Assembly (NCBI RefSeq): GCF_035222375.1
Contig: NC_085891.1
Location: 3,720,001-3,784,000 of the forward strand
Origin: Podospora pseudocomata
Taxonomy: Eukaryota; Ascomycota; Sordariomycetes; Sordariales; Podosporaceae
Direction of reading: 5' to 3'
DNA length: 64,000 nucleotides
Of the stretch, positions 19,496-30,368 are shown in pieces. The position numbers and the translations under genes were made by a program. A model generated the notes under the pieces. That model was not told the origin of the DNA, did not search any database, and saw only the letters and a list, made by a program, of their open reading frames with translations. Position 1 is the first letter of the stretch; every line of letters starts with the position of its first letter.

Positions 19496-21457
19496 ATGGC
19501 TGAAGGTATATCCGAGTTGGTTAATTCCTCTCGGCTGGTGACAGAATTTTACCTCCCGAATTTTGTTGTCCACCATCTTGAAACTGTTAATGAAATCTGG
19601 GATCTGAGAGAAGAAATTGGCTATGGAGGATCTGGCGTGGTGCGAAAAGAGGAGCGTCGAGTTCACTCCAGTGGAGAGAAATATCATGGTCCAATGGTAC
19701 GAGCCGTGAAACAGATGAGAAAGGTTCCTCAAAACCCAGACCAAGGACAGTGGAATTATAGAGCCGAGTTGGAAGCAGTGGTGAAGTTCTCACAGCCAGA
19801 GGTATGCAAGCACCGTGTGGTGGAAATATCCAATGAAAGTTAACATTCAGCAACTTGCTAGTATGACCCTTTCTTTGTGCGCACCTTTGGGTGGTTCGAA
19901 AACCAAGAATCTGTGTTTCTGGCCATGGAATATCTTCCATCGAGTGACCTAGAGAGATTCAGAAGGTCTTCGCCTCCACTTTCCGAATTTGACACGAGCC
20001 TGATCGTGTGGCAGCTGATTCAAGGTGTGCGACACATGCACGATGCTGGGTTTGCGCATCGAGACTTGAAGCCAGGGGTAAGTGGTGATACTACGTGTTC
20101 TTCATGTCCTCGGCCATGGCACATGTGTCCCAATACAGTCAGTCGTTATTGCCTGTAAATACCTAGCTCACATCGACATACCCAGAATATACTCATTGCC
20201 TCAACATCCCCGATGTGGCACGTCAAAATCGCCGACTTTGGAATCAGCAAGCAAGCTATGCAGGGTGTAACACGCTTTCACACCATGCGAATCTTCGGGA
20301 CCTTGGGATATATGGCACCCGAGGTATTGGGTTACTATGCCAACAACACCGGAACCAACAATACCACGATTGCATACACTATGTCGGTCGATATTTGGGC
20401 CGTTGGTGTAATTGCAATGACCTTGCTGCTTGGGCGCGATATCTTTCCTTTGCCGGGCGATTACGCCAAATATGTCTTTGGACAACGGGCTCTCGACTTT
20501 GCCCGTGGTCAAGGTGAGGTTTTGACAGACGATTGCCAGGACTTCATCGCGGCCCTTCTTGCAGCGGATCCAATACTTCGACCGACTGCTGCTGCTGCCC
20601 TCGCCCACCCTTGGTTAATGCAGGCCACCGAAGCAACTGAACCTTCTCCAGTAAGAGAGATCCCGGACTCGGAAGCAGACTCAGACGAGGACTCCGCTCC
20701 ATCTGATTCACTACAGCCTTCCACAAAGAATCCGTGGGCGACAATCGGCAGTAGAACTTGGCCGAGCAAAGGATCGAAGACATACAGCGACGCGCTCCTG
20801 ACAAAGTTCAAGTACCTCTGGCTTGATATTATTCTTCTATCTCCCAAGTTCCATACTATTGAGTTCGAGAAGGTTTGTCTCTCTCCTTGTCCATTTGCCA
20901 GCCAATGGCACGATTTAACGGCGTTCTTCTTCACCTTAGACTCGGTTTTATGTTCTACGCTCCGATAACGCCACAGATATTGAGACAAGCGCTGCTCAGA
21001 GCGTGTGGACTTCTAGTCAGCGTGTCAACAAGATCCTTGACAAAGGATACCGGACATCCGAAGGCCATGTGGTTCTATTCTTCTCCGTGATTGGTAGGTA
21101 AGTAATCGTTTCACATGATGCAAATTACCTATTACTGGTGGAGGTAGGCAAGGTATCTTATAAAGACATGAAGCTGACACACACTGCACCAGTCGGCGAT
21201 TCTGTGGAGTAGCACAGATGACCAGCGCACTGGATTGGGAGAATACTGACCCCCATTGGGTTGAGGATGTCTGGCAGGGACGGTTCACCTTGACCTGGCT
21301 CAGTCATACAGAGCTCTCATTTGACCTTGTCAACCATGTCCCGGTAAAGGAGACCACACCGGGTTTCAGAGCTATCGCTTGTTACGATGGCACTGAGATC
21401 TCACCTGGATCCGCATATGAATTATTGAGAGTTTTTTCGGCGGCGGAAAGACGGTGA
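19496..21457 (+). CDS. Protein kinase fused to a C-terminal YTH (m6A-RNA-binding) domain
   Basis: Five exons: 19496-19801, 19862-20077, 20186-20872, 20940-21097 and 21193-21457, giving 543 residues. All junctions are GT/AG and keep the frame; the start has context ACCATGG. Kinase part: glycine loop GYGGSG (42-47), ATP Lys72 (RAVK), HRD 168-170 with DLKPGN, DFG 191-193, GYMAPE, and C-lobe ending in AHPWLM. All catalytic residues are present. An acidic linker (DSEADSDEDS) follows. From about residue 404 comes a YTH domain: RFYVLRSDN, VWTSS (Trp426), LFFSVIGSRRFCGVAQM, and HWVEDVWQGRF (Trp478, Trp483). The three Trp positions match the aromatic cage that holds N6-methyladenosine in YTHDF proteins. 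Kinase activity and m6A binding are both expected from sequence; targets are unknown. I know of no named protein with this architecture. Confidence 0.9.
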
Positions 21458-21842
21458 TCGTGGACTTGAGTTTATTGGGGTCCCACATCAAGGTGCCTGG
21501 GTACCTAGGTAAGATATTTGGGTGGCCTTACTCTGCGATCGGGGTCAGAGAGTTGCTAGATCCTGGTATCATTCCATTGGATCAGATTGGTTACATTATC
21601 TTATCAATCAGGACAAGGACTCCTACCTAAGTGCCGCCGAGAGGCCGGCCAACACAGAAGGACACGGTCACCGCGAGGGACCTTGATGGGGTAGTAACAT
21701 TCTCAGGTACTTGTATATTCATGGCCAAAAGCACTATCCTTCTCAACCGACAAGTAGACTCTTGTCAAATCCAAGGAACTACGGCCAGACTTCGTGAAAC
21801 AAACCCCGGTTTCTCTTCACCCATCCCCATTCATCCCTCGCC
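21458..21842. other. Intergenic region
   Basis: About 385 bases between convergent genes. It has one TACCTAGGTA palindrome at 21502-21511. A short frame at 21631-21846 has no recognisable product. Confidence 0.55.
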
Positions 21843-22569
21843 TTAAATCCACTGATAAACGCTGAGTTTGCTTGAACCACCGCAAGTCTCGGTGGGAGCA
21901 CCAGTACAGGCCAAATCACAATCCGTGTCTTCGAGTTGGACGCTCAAAGCATCTAGCTCATGGCCACAAAAGCATTCAGCCATGTATTGCAGTCCAAAGA
22001 AGACAAATCCAGAGTTGAGACAGTAATCCGCACAGCGTTCGATTGTCATGGCCGCAGGGGAGAAGCCAAAGCCTCCAGCGAGAGCCCGATCGGGGGCGGG
22101 GAGCTCGCTAAAGCATCCCTGGTACACTGGGGCGGAGACCTCAGGGTGAGGATAAGGCGTATGTGGAGGGGCCTCCTCAGAACTGCCCCAGAGAGAGATG
22201 CGGTTTGGACCTCCGCATGTCTGACCGGCGTCTCCAGTGCATTGCATGGAGCAATCTTCCGGGAAGGTAGGGAAGGAACCTGTGTCAAGAGAGTTGCCAC
22301 AGTAGCTGTGAGACTTGTTAGATACCGAATGATACGGAAACGGGGAGAGCTTCTTTGACTTACCACTCGCCTCCATATTCTAGTCCCCAGAGGGTGAAAT
22401 TACGGGTGGGATCGGTGCAGTATGTCTCGCAAGCCTCCACGGTCATCGCCTCAAAGTCCGCGGTGCTCGCGCCGGTCAAAGCCCGAGTGGGAATTTCCGT
22501 ATAGCAGCCGTAGAAAGTTTGCCCGACGACGGCGGGGACGAGGGCGGCAAGAGCGAGGATGGAGTACAT
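21843..22569 (-). CDS. Secreted protein with two WSC domains
   Basis: Exons 22569-22364 and 22305-21843. The 58-base intron (GTAAGT...CACAG) splits a Cys codon inside the first WSC domain; total 222 residues. Signal peptide at residues 1-16 (MYSILALAALVPAVVG). WSC 1 runs from about residue 19 (FYGCYTE) through YCGNSL to TCGGPNRISLW. WSC 2 runs from about residue 127 (YQGCFSE) through CFCGHELD to TCGGSSKLSVYQW. Each has the usual Cys pattern with the terminal CGG. There is no Ser/Thr-rich stalk or membrane helix, so it is secreted, not a wall stress sensor like Wsc1. WSC domains bind carbohydrate, so a cell-wall lectin-like role is likely. Confidence 0.92.
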
Positions 22570-25421
22570 CTTGATGGGTTGGAAAAGATCTTTGGTTGAG
22601 ATTGTAGAGGATGTGGTGACTGATGATGGGGGAAGAGATCAGAATGACAACATCGAGGGTGGTCGTCTTACTTATAGACTTCGAGGAATCATCCTCTTTG
22701 TTTCTTCATGGTTGTGGATATATTGTTGACTGATTGCGTCCCGTCTGGCCTACCTCCTGTGTCCCCAACACCATTGACTCGATACCACTCTGCATTGGTA
22801 CTCTCCCAAGAAGGTAAACACGGAGTGCACCTGCATGATCGCATCTCGACGAGCCTCGAACGCCCGGCTAACGACAAAATGTCTGGCATGCAGAAAAGAC
22901 AATATCACATGCAGCCCAAAAGAGATATACATGCAAGTGGACCCCTGAATCATTCGTACGATCCGTGGATCGAAATAGCCTCAATATCTCGTCAAGATAT
23001 CGCCAAGACCTTTGAGGTTGTGTAACCAATGCTGATGGGAAAATCGTGACATGAAGGTGACTAGGCAAGATACCTACCGACTTAGATGATTGACTGCGGT
23101 TCTTGATAGAAGTGTGCCCATAATTTTGTATAATCCTTTATTGCACTCAAGGTTGGTGCTCAGTCATTACCTACCTGGAAAACCAGATCTTCAACGGCGA
23201 GGGATGCGGATCGTTCCGTTCCCCAAGGTCCCTGAGCTTGCAAGGATCTAAAGCAGAAAGCTGCATATGCCAGCCCTCGGATTACCACACTGTACCTAGT
23301 TAGTACGTACTTTTCTGCTTCTTACGCTCACCGATTTTCCACAACAAACGCCGAGCTGCAAAGATGGACTCACGCCGGGCGCCGGCAGGGAATATAATTC
23401 AATAGAGTGTCAGCCACTTGCCCAAGTTCTTTGACCGGACAAGTCCCGCCAGCAGGAAAAAAACAGTAAAGTAAGCGTGGCCAGAAGGGGGCGTGCTGCA
23501 TGCACTGTTGCACCAGAAATTGTTGGAGCCAGGACTCTTTGAACAGCGTCTAGAAGTTGCTTCGGTCAACGGGTTCGCCTCCAAAGATAGACAAGAGAGA
23601 GTAGCGTCGGTGTCACGGTAGGTGGATGCGATGAGACCCTGATGCAGATCGATTGTGACGTGAGGCTCCCCCATGCACACATCCTTTGTAGCTGCAATAT
23701 GTGAACCGCGGTTGCGGGATTGTTTTCCGCGCCATTCAGCGGTCAACGCGTGCAGGCGTGACATGGCCGATGCCAAGCCATCGGGGGTTTTAGCTATTAC
23801 CCGTTTCTTTTTTATTACACACGATCTGATCTCCGTCCATGCATGTCTCAATGGGCCCCTGATTCCCCATTCTGTGGGGTTGTGCTACCAGGTCTTGCCG
23901 CCCCCTGAAGAGGCTGATGGCCTAGACGACAGCTTGCCAGGGGCATGAATGCTACCCGAGTAACTAAGAAAAACCTAAGCGGGAAGGTGATGGTTCTTGA
24001 ATAACACCTCGGGGAGGTAGGCCAAGCAAAATAAACGGTCTGGACGCAAAAGCTGAACAAATGATCTCCACCGAGTACTACATGACTTGACACCCAGTCT
24101 CTATTGTCAGACCACCCCGACTGCGGTAGAGTTGGACTTCTCAGGTTGTAGTCACAGTGCAGTTGCATATTTGGCTGCAGAGCTATATCTGCAGGATATC
24201 AATATCGAGCAGAGATTTCGATGGGATCCTCATCTGACTCGGCCGTGATTAGGAAACGCTGCGAGAAAGGACGCACGGCACCCAACGGGTATCATCCACT
24301 TGCTAGACTTGCAGAGCACCATTTCATGCCGCTGTACCCTTTGATGAGGGATAGAATATCAACCTGAACAGTCTGGGTAAAAAGGAAATTCATCGGGACT
24401 GACGACAGCCCTTGCGTTCAAGTTGCAAAGCAGATGGAGTTTATGAACGCTCCTGGGAAAGGGCATCGGATGTTCCGGTAACATGGATCCTGTTCCAGTC
24501 ACGACGGCCAGAGGATTACCTTAGCTTTGCTGCTGCCACAGTGCCACACCGGCCCAGTCTCACCAGATGCAAAGTTCTAGCCAACTTCCAATGGTGGCTG
24601 TATTGAGTCTAATATGGACGCTGTGTGGCTAGCTGACAGGCCCCAATTAACCTTTGAAGCTGACACAGAGTCTACTAGATATATTCATCGTGTATGACCC
24701 TGGATCGACTTGAAGCGCATCGGTAATTACTCACGGGTTTCCACCTTCATTGATGACAAGACTTTGTTCACCTAGCCACATACGCCATTTCACAGCCATT
24801 CTCGTCACCATGCTGCCTATTCACTCACTTGAATATTGAAACGACTTTCTGACATAGACACTGGCCCAACGCCTTCAAAAGCGCTGATACCAAATAGACT
24901 GTGGGTGTGTAGTAGCCGCTAATCCTACACAAACACGCACATGGATGACCAAGTACCAATTTCCACTACAGAGCAGACGTCATCGTCTCGGTACAGGCTG
25001 CCATGCCATCTCCCGGACTGATATATAACGTTCCTACCGATGTCGCACTCCAATGGCCACCACAGCTATGGGTACCTCCCCCATGCTGACTCAAAACCAG
25101 GTCCCAACAACCTACTCAGGTATCTGGTTGTAGTCAGGATCCTACTGGTTCAATTTGATCATCTCAACAGTGGTACAAGATCCCTACTCATATTACAGAC
25201 CCTGGCCAATAGGCGACCTAATCTCTGGTGATGGTGTGATTTGTGGCTTGACGGTTTTTGTGGGGTGCCTACCATGTGCATCGACTCCAGATTAACGACA
25301 TGTTTCCAGAAAGGCTAGCGATGTTTGGCATATATAAAGACAATACTCCAAATTCGAAAACATCTTTCTGCGAGAGGTTCTATTTACATTGCGGTCTGTC
25401 TACCTATCCAGCCTTCCCACA
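22570..25421. other. Gene-poor region
   Basis: About 2.85 kb without a convincing gene. Open frames up to 150 codons (for example 23399-23851 on the - strand) show no signal, domain or fitting splice sites. No clear transposon sequence is recognised. It may be old non-coding or decayed DNA. Confidence 0.5.
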
Positions 25422-25820
25422 TTAACGCCAATCCAATGGGTTGCATTGCGTCACCGGTGAGCAGAGCTCGTGTCTATATGCTTGGGACGAGCAGTATTCC
25501 TGCTGATGGTTGGGATTAGTGGTGTCCTTGTGAAGCAGCTCACCACGAGGATTGACATACCTTATCGACCATAGTTGGGCATTCATTTTCTGCAGCAGCA
25601 CTTCTTCGCACCAAGGCCTTTGCAGCCGTCCCCGGTCATGTGGGAGAAAAGCTTTGTCTCCACACCATGCCTCGCATCTGCCTGACCAAAACACAGAGCA
25701 AATACTTGGGCTTTTGCAGGTAGCTCTGGTCTCAAGCTGGGCTGCCTCTATCTCGGAATAAGGGGCGGCAAGGACGCCGGCAACAGCGGTGAGGATAAGG
25801 TAGAGGGTGGTGGTCTTCAT
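25422..25820 (-). pseudogene. Defensin-like small secreted cysteine-rich peptide gene, apparently broken
   Basis: ATG at 25820 opens a signal peptide (MKTTTLYLILTAVAGVLA), a short propeptide and then a cysteine-rich segment (TCKSPSICSVFW, RCEAWCGDK) that resembles fungal defensin-like peptides. The rest of the frame does not look like the family, so the gene appears to be a fossil with about one break. It is probably recent, because the signal and first cysteines are well kept. The neighbourhood is gene-poor. Confidence 0.5.
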
Positions 25821-26464
25821 GTTCGGATAGTCGAGGCGTAGACTAAGGTAGGATGTTGCACCTGTGCTGTATCTGGAGATACTGGGTTTGTAGGATAGGA
25901 TGGGTCACAGGGAAGGTGCCTACCTATTTATCTTGAGTCGATGGACGCAGGAAGATCGCAAGCGTCCCCTATCCTGTAACCCCACGGGCAGCGTTGGACT
26001 TGCCGAGCTCGGAAGACGGCATTATCAGGCCATGATATGAGTACATGCCGCGGAAATCGACCCGAATCGGAGTACGATGAGATGGTGTAGAGTTAGAACG
26101 TCCCAAGTAGCTGGCTTGGATGTCTTTGGTGGCTTGGCGATGTCACTTTCGGCTGGAGTTTGGGACCGCGATCCTACTTCGTCCCCAGAGCGCCGTGATA
26201 TTTTCGCCTAACTCTTCTTTCTATGGTAAAGCACCGTACCTCAAGCGACCTTCTCTTGTCTTCCAGATCCACCGCACTGTCTGTAGCCCGGCAATAGCCC
26301 TTCCGCATTACGTACATTGAACAAGCCTCTCTCAAGACATATTTCTGACCGAGATGTCGGAAATAGTACCATGACTTGACATGTAACCGTTGAACTTAAC
26401 CCCTAGTCCCCCACAGGGTTGGCGCCGGTAGCTCTCGAACCCACTCGGGGTTCAAGATACAGCC
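25821..26464. other. Intergenic region
   Basis: About 640 bases with no recognisable gene or repeat. Confidence 0.6.
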
Positions 26465-27133
26465 TTACATCATCATGCTTCCACCTGCCATCATCAGCTG
26501 CTGGATCCTCGCACCAGCCCCGCTCGCCGCTCCGGGCGCGTGCCCATACACAGACTCGCCAAACATACGCATCTGCATAGGAAGAAACCCGTCGCCATAA
26601 TGGTCGATAATATCTGATTTCTCGACGGCCGAACGCAGGCTGGACCATCCACCCGAGGATCCCAACTCAATGCATGCCTTGGCCTTCTCCTCATTCCACC
26701 ACGCCGGCAGCAATTCAGACTTGCTCTCAACGTCCTTTAGGAAGCGGCGAAAAGGTTCGATGGAGTCCCTGGCGCCACCGTAGAGGCCATCCTCATCGGC
26801 GTCTCCTTCAAATTTGTATTGGTCATCAGCGCGGAGGCGGTATACATCGACGAGTAGTTTGTAGACTTCTTTTTCCGGGCGGCCATGCAGCCAGGAACCT
26901 TGGTTGAGTTGGCCGAAGGAGTTCTTACCCTCCATGTGAGGCTGGGAATGCATGCTGTTGGCAAAGGGGCGTCCTTCGGCCCCTGGCTGGCCTGGCTTGC
27001 CGCAGATCTTCTTGTGAGCTTTCCAGTCCTGTTTTTGGCACTCGCGGGAACAATATTCGGTGAGTGTACACTTGGCACACCGCTTCAGGGGGACCTCGGA
27101 GGCTGGCTTGCTGCAAGTGGTGCAGGAGGACAT
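26465..27133 (-). CDS. MYND zinc-finger protein
   Basis: Single exon, 222 residues from ATG at 27133. The open frame extends upstream, but the MYND domain begins at residue 4, so this start is preferred. The finger has the full Cys/His set between residues 4 and 44: CTTC, CAKC, YCSRECQ, HKKIC. The remainder contains a conserved-looking helical part (PEKEVYKLLVDVYRLRADDQYK, then GSSGGWSSLRSAVEKSDI) seen in fungal MYND proteins related to MSS51 and similar, and a Met/Gly-rich end. MYND fingers bind proline-rich protein partners. A specific partner or process cannot be read here. Confidence 0.87.
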   Translation of the reverse strand: MSSCTTCSKPASEVPLKRCAKCTLTEYCSRECQKQDWKAHKKICGKPGQPGAEGRPFANSMHSQPHMEGKNSFGQLNQGSWLHGRPEKEVYKLLVDVYRLRADDQYKFEGDADEDGLYGGARDSIEPFRRFLKDVESKSELLPAWWNEEKAKACIELGSSGGWSSLRSAVEKSDIIDHYGDGFLPMQMRMFGESVYGHAPGAASGAGARIQQLMMAGGSMMM

Positions 27134-27339
27134 TGTGAGCTGTGTGAGGTCTGGTGGGTGGCTTCCGAAAGTCTTGGTTTGGGAAGTGTTTTGGGGAACT
27201 TGAAAGGAAAGAGAGAGAGAGAGAGATCCGGACCGTTGGGCATTCACGGGGAAATAGTTGAGGGACCCGAAAGGCCCCACAATGTACGGTCATGTTTCTT
27301 TTCTTTTTGCGGACTTTTCATAGGTGGAAGTCACCATCA
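27134..27339. other. Short intergenic region upstream of the MYND gene
   Basis: Leader and promoter of the MYND gene, with a short GA repeat near 27210-27226. Confidence 0.4.
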
Positions 27340-28262
27340 AGGCAAATGTTACGCCCCAAGCGTAATACTCCCGTACAGGAACCACTGGGTGGTACCTGAG
27401 GTGCTGGGACACCTCGGCCAATCATTGGGCCAGGGATGGAAAGACCCATAAGCCCCCATACGACCAATCAGGAGGTGCTCAGTCTGATCAGTGGCCAAGA
27501 CCACTGAGCACACTGAGCACATCGATCATGAAAGGTTGCTCAGTCTGCTCAGCCGCCAAGACCACTGAGCACACTGAGCAAGGTACAAAGATACTTCAGA
27601 AACATATGTAGATAGCTTCGCATAAATAGGGGGGAGTGCCCAGCGCTCCTCATGTCGAGGAATCTGATTCCTCATGCAAGCAATCAAGTTCATTTGTCTA
27701 CAATCTACTCTCAGTAGCTCTTTGTTAGAACGACCTGTTGTTGACCATGTGACAGAATGAATCCTGCAGAAAGGTCTATAAAAGAGAGCAGGAACAGAGA
27801 GAAAAACAAGCAAGAAAAGCACACAGTTGCAACCCCCATAATATTGACCCTCATAGAGTGCATCGTACTTTTGACAGGTTGTAACAGTATCCCTTTCAGA
27901 GGTTCTTGTCACAACCCTGGTATATGGACAGGAATAACGATTGGTTGTGGAACCACGGGAGCAGGGGCTAAGCGGGGAAACACCCAGGGGAGCCAATCAC
28001 AGCACAGGAAGACTGATCAGAGTGATCAGTGTGATCAGGGCACTGATCAGATTGATCACGATTTGGGAAGGTCTATATATACGGAGGAACTGGCTGGCGT
28101 AGATAGACAGTTCCGCAGTATGCAATACAGATTGTATTCACGGTATCTTGTGTTTACATTGAGACATCTTGTTGTGCACTGTTTAGCTACACCGAACCAA
28201 TTGTCAGAAGTTACCTTCAACCAGTATCCCTTTCAGAGGTTCTGTACAGGGGTTCGTCACAG
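27340..28262. mobile_element. Cluster of LTR-retrotransposon-type remnants (no internal coding part)
   Basis: LTR-like sequence without any capsid or polymerase frame. One segment starts TGTTACGCC near 27349 and has a matching GTAACA near 27887. Another has TGTGAC/GTCACA-type ends. The part 28070-28262 shares blocks with 53550-53993 (GGAGGAACTGGCTGG, GTTCCGCAGTAT, CACTGTTTAGCT, AGTATCCCTTTCAGAGGTTC). Two or more LTRs, partly overlapping or nested, are likely. No clear target-site duplication was found. The copies are diverged and broken, so probably old. Confidence 0.55.
27476..27583. repeat. Direct repeat pair rich in TGAGCA/GCTCA words
   Basis: Two ~45-base copies (about 27476-27520 and 27539-27583) share GCCAAGACCACTGAGCACA and TGCTCAGTCTG-type words. 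They sit inside the LTR-like region and may be enhancer-type repeats. A related TGATCA-rich stretch lies at 28014-28061. Confidence 0.65.
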
Positions 28263-29187
28263 TCCTCTTAAATCGTAATCGCTCGTAATAAAGATTTTTC
28301 AGGTAAAATCAGGCATTTTGACCGAAATAGCCTGATAACCGTGTCAGAAGAGAGCTAGGTATGCTCTAGACCAAGCGAAATTTTAGATGGGGGATCACCT
28401 TCAGTCTCTTCTGTAGTTTTTCCTGAACCGTAAAACTCAGCTACTTCCCAAGTTAAAGACCTATTTTGCCAAATCGCCAATAATGCTGGTACAGCTCCAT
28501 GCTGAATATCCAAACTTCTTTGTAAGGTATCCAAGTAGAGTTGGCTGCCAATGTACTCTCTCTAGGTAGCATATCATGCTCGTTGGGGCTTTGGTGTTCA
28601 CATTGCGGCCAAACGACATCCCCATACTACCCCTTCCCGTGGAAACAATGTGATGCATGTGTGTTTCTCCAACAAGTGGCAACCCCAATATTCTAAAGCG
28701 TCAAAACCGACAAGACGGTCTCCATGCTTAATATGACTTCAGCTCCCGGGTAGCTCATGTCGAGCCAGCTTTGAACCGATGCTTTGACTGAAGCTAGCCT
28801 TTTGTGGTCGAAAGGTCGACCGCGGTGTTCGGAGCATTGCTGACAGGTCAAAAAAGTCGCCAGCAAGGAGGTCGGTTTGGTCATTGTTGCCATGGACTCT
28901 CACCATGAGCCATACTCTATCGTAACATCCTCTTTTCTTCTATGTCAGCTCAGATGTTCCAATGTATTTCCACAATATGTGTCCACGTAGATCTGTCGCA
29001 ACCCTACCACTTTGACGGCATCCTGCATTGTCAGTGGAGCATGAAAACGAGAAGATGTTTGCGGCTGGCTACGAATCTTCGCAGAGAACTCCACCGTTAA
29101 CTCCACCACACAAAAGCTTAGCACGTCGCCATATACAAACCCTAATTCCACCCCACCACCACATCAATCCAATCGGAACCATCCTCA
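28263..29187. other. Intergenic region
   Basis: No recognisable gene. It lies between the LTR remnants and the tRNA gene. Confidence 0.5.
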
Positions 29188-29279
29188 TCGGGTATGGTGT
29201 AGCGGTAACATCGTTGACTCTCACTTCTCAGAAGTGTCTGTTCTCTCAACAGCCCCGGGTTCGACTCCCGGTATCCGAG
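29188..29279 (+). tRNA. tRNA-Glu(CTC) with intron
   Basis: The acceptor stem TCGGGTA (29188-29194) pairs with TATCCGA (29272-29278), with G as the discriminator base. The D arm is GTGT...ACAT. The anticodon stem GTTGA (29213-29217) pairs with TCAAC (29246-29250). Anticodon CTC is at 29220-29222, and a 21-base intron (29224-29244) starts one base after the anticodon, as is normal for nuclear tRNA introns. The T arm is CCGGG-TTCGACT-CCCGG. After intron removal the tRNA is 71 bases plus CCA. A short T-rich tract downstream (TTCTTTTTGG, from about 29286) fits a Pol III terminator. Confidence 0.92.
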
Positions 29280-29343
29280 TATCAACTTCTTTTTGGTTCA
29301 TGTCAAGTCTATTTTTCGTATTATTATTTCCTTCTTTCTCTCC

Positions 29344-30368
29344 TCATAACCGTTGACTGATGGTCTCCAACCACAGCACCTCCTCAGGCCGCAATGTGAT
29401 CCCCTCGGGTATTATGACCTCCCCACGTTTGATAACCACCTCGGCATCCTCCCCCATCCCTCTTTCAGAATCAGTGCTGCTGGTGGCCGATGCCCCAGGT
29501 TTTTCCAGCCTTGGCCTGCTTTCCTCTTCTTTTTGTCTCTGTTGCTCTCGTCTCGCCGCTTGGTTCCAGAACAACCCCGTCTCACTAGGTGACCACCAGT
29601 AGAATGGAAACCTCCGCTGGATGTTGTTAACAAGCAGGGCTACTATCAGCATGAGGCCACACCCCAGTGAGACAGGCACCAACACATACCACCCCAGCCT
29701 GCTCACATCATCATCCACCACTGCCATCAGAGCCGTGGCTCCAGCAGGCGGGTGCACCGTTCCCGTCAGGGCCATAACCGCCGTGGCGAGACCGCATGAC
29801 AGCGCCCCTCCCAGCCATCGAACACGCTCAAACTCCTCAGGCCCCAGCAAGGCGAACAGTTTACAAACGATAATCCCCGTGATACTAGCTAATATCTGAC
29901 CGAGGATGGCGTTGCGGGGCTGGGCAAGCGGCGACTCGATTGCGTAAAAGTCTAACACGGCGGCAGCACCCTATGTTGATATCAGCAAACACATTCGAGA
30001 GAAACAAGAGCCGGAACACAACATACAAAACTCCCAATGATAACCGGCACCCCCTTCTCCCCAAACGCCGGAATCTCCTGCCCTACAGCCCCGATCAAGG
30101 CCAAGCTGCTGAATATCCCCACCACGGCCCAGAATATCATGGGAATATTGCCCAGTGGTGGCTTCGGATGCGCCGCTGGAGGATGAGGGGTGCGGTACCC
30201 GAGGAAGTGCGCCACGGCCCGGGGAAAGCGGGGCAGGAATGAGGAAGGAAAGAACGGGTTGACGTGGGCGTCAACATCGAAGTGGAGTGTTGACCATGAC
30301 GACCTTGGCTTCTCGGTGGGTGGTTTTCGGGTTACGTGCGTGTTGGAGGGTGAGCGGATGAAGGACAT
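29344..30368 (-). CDS. HPP-family membrane protein
   Basis: Exons 30368-30027 and 29970-29344 with a 56-base intron (GTATGT...CATAG, phase 0), giving 322 residues. The N-terminal ~70 residues are cytosolic and Pro-rich. They are followed by about five hydrophobic segments (IFWAVVGIFSSLALIGAV, ILASITGIIVCKLFALL, GLATAVMALTG, VLVPVSLGCGLMLIVALLV). The hallmark HPP motif is present in GTVHPPAGATALMAV. After the last helix, KRRF/YWWSP-type sequence and a charged tail follow. HPP proteins of plants and cyanobacteria have been linked to nitrite transport; for fungal members the substrate is not settled. Confidence 0.92.

Noticed and set aside
23399-23851. 150-codon frame on the - strand in the gene-poor region
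   Set aside because: No motif, signal, conserved-looking composition or splice partners.
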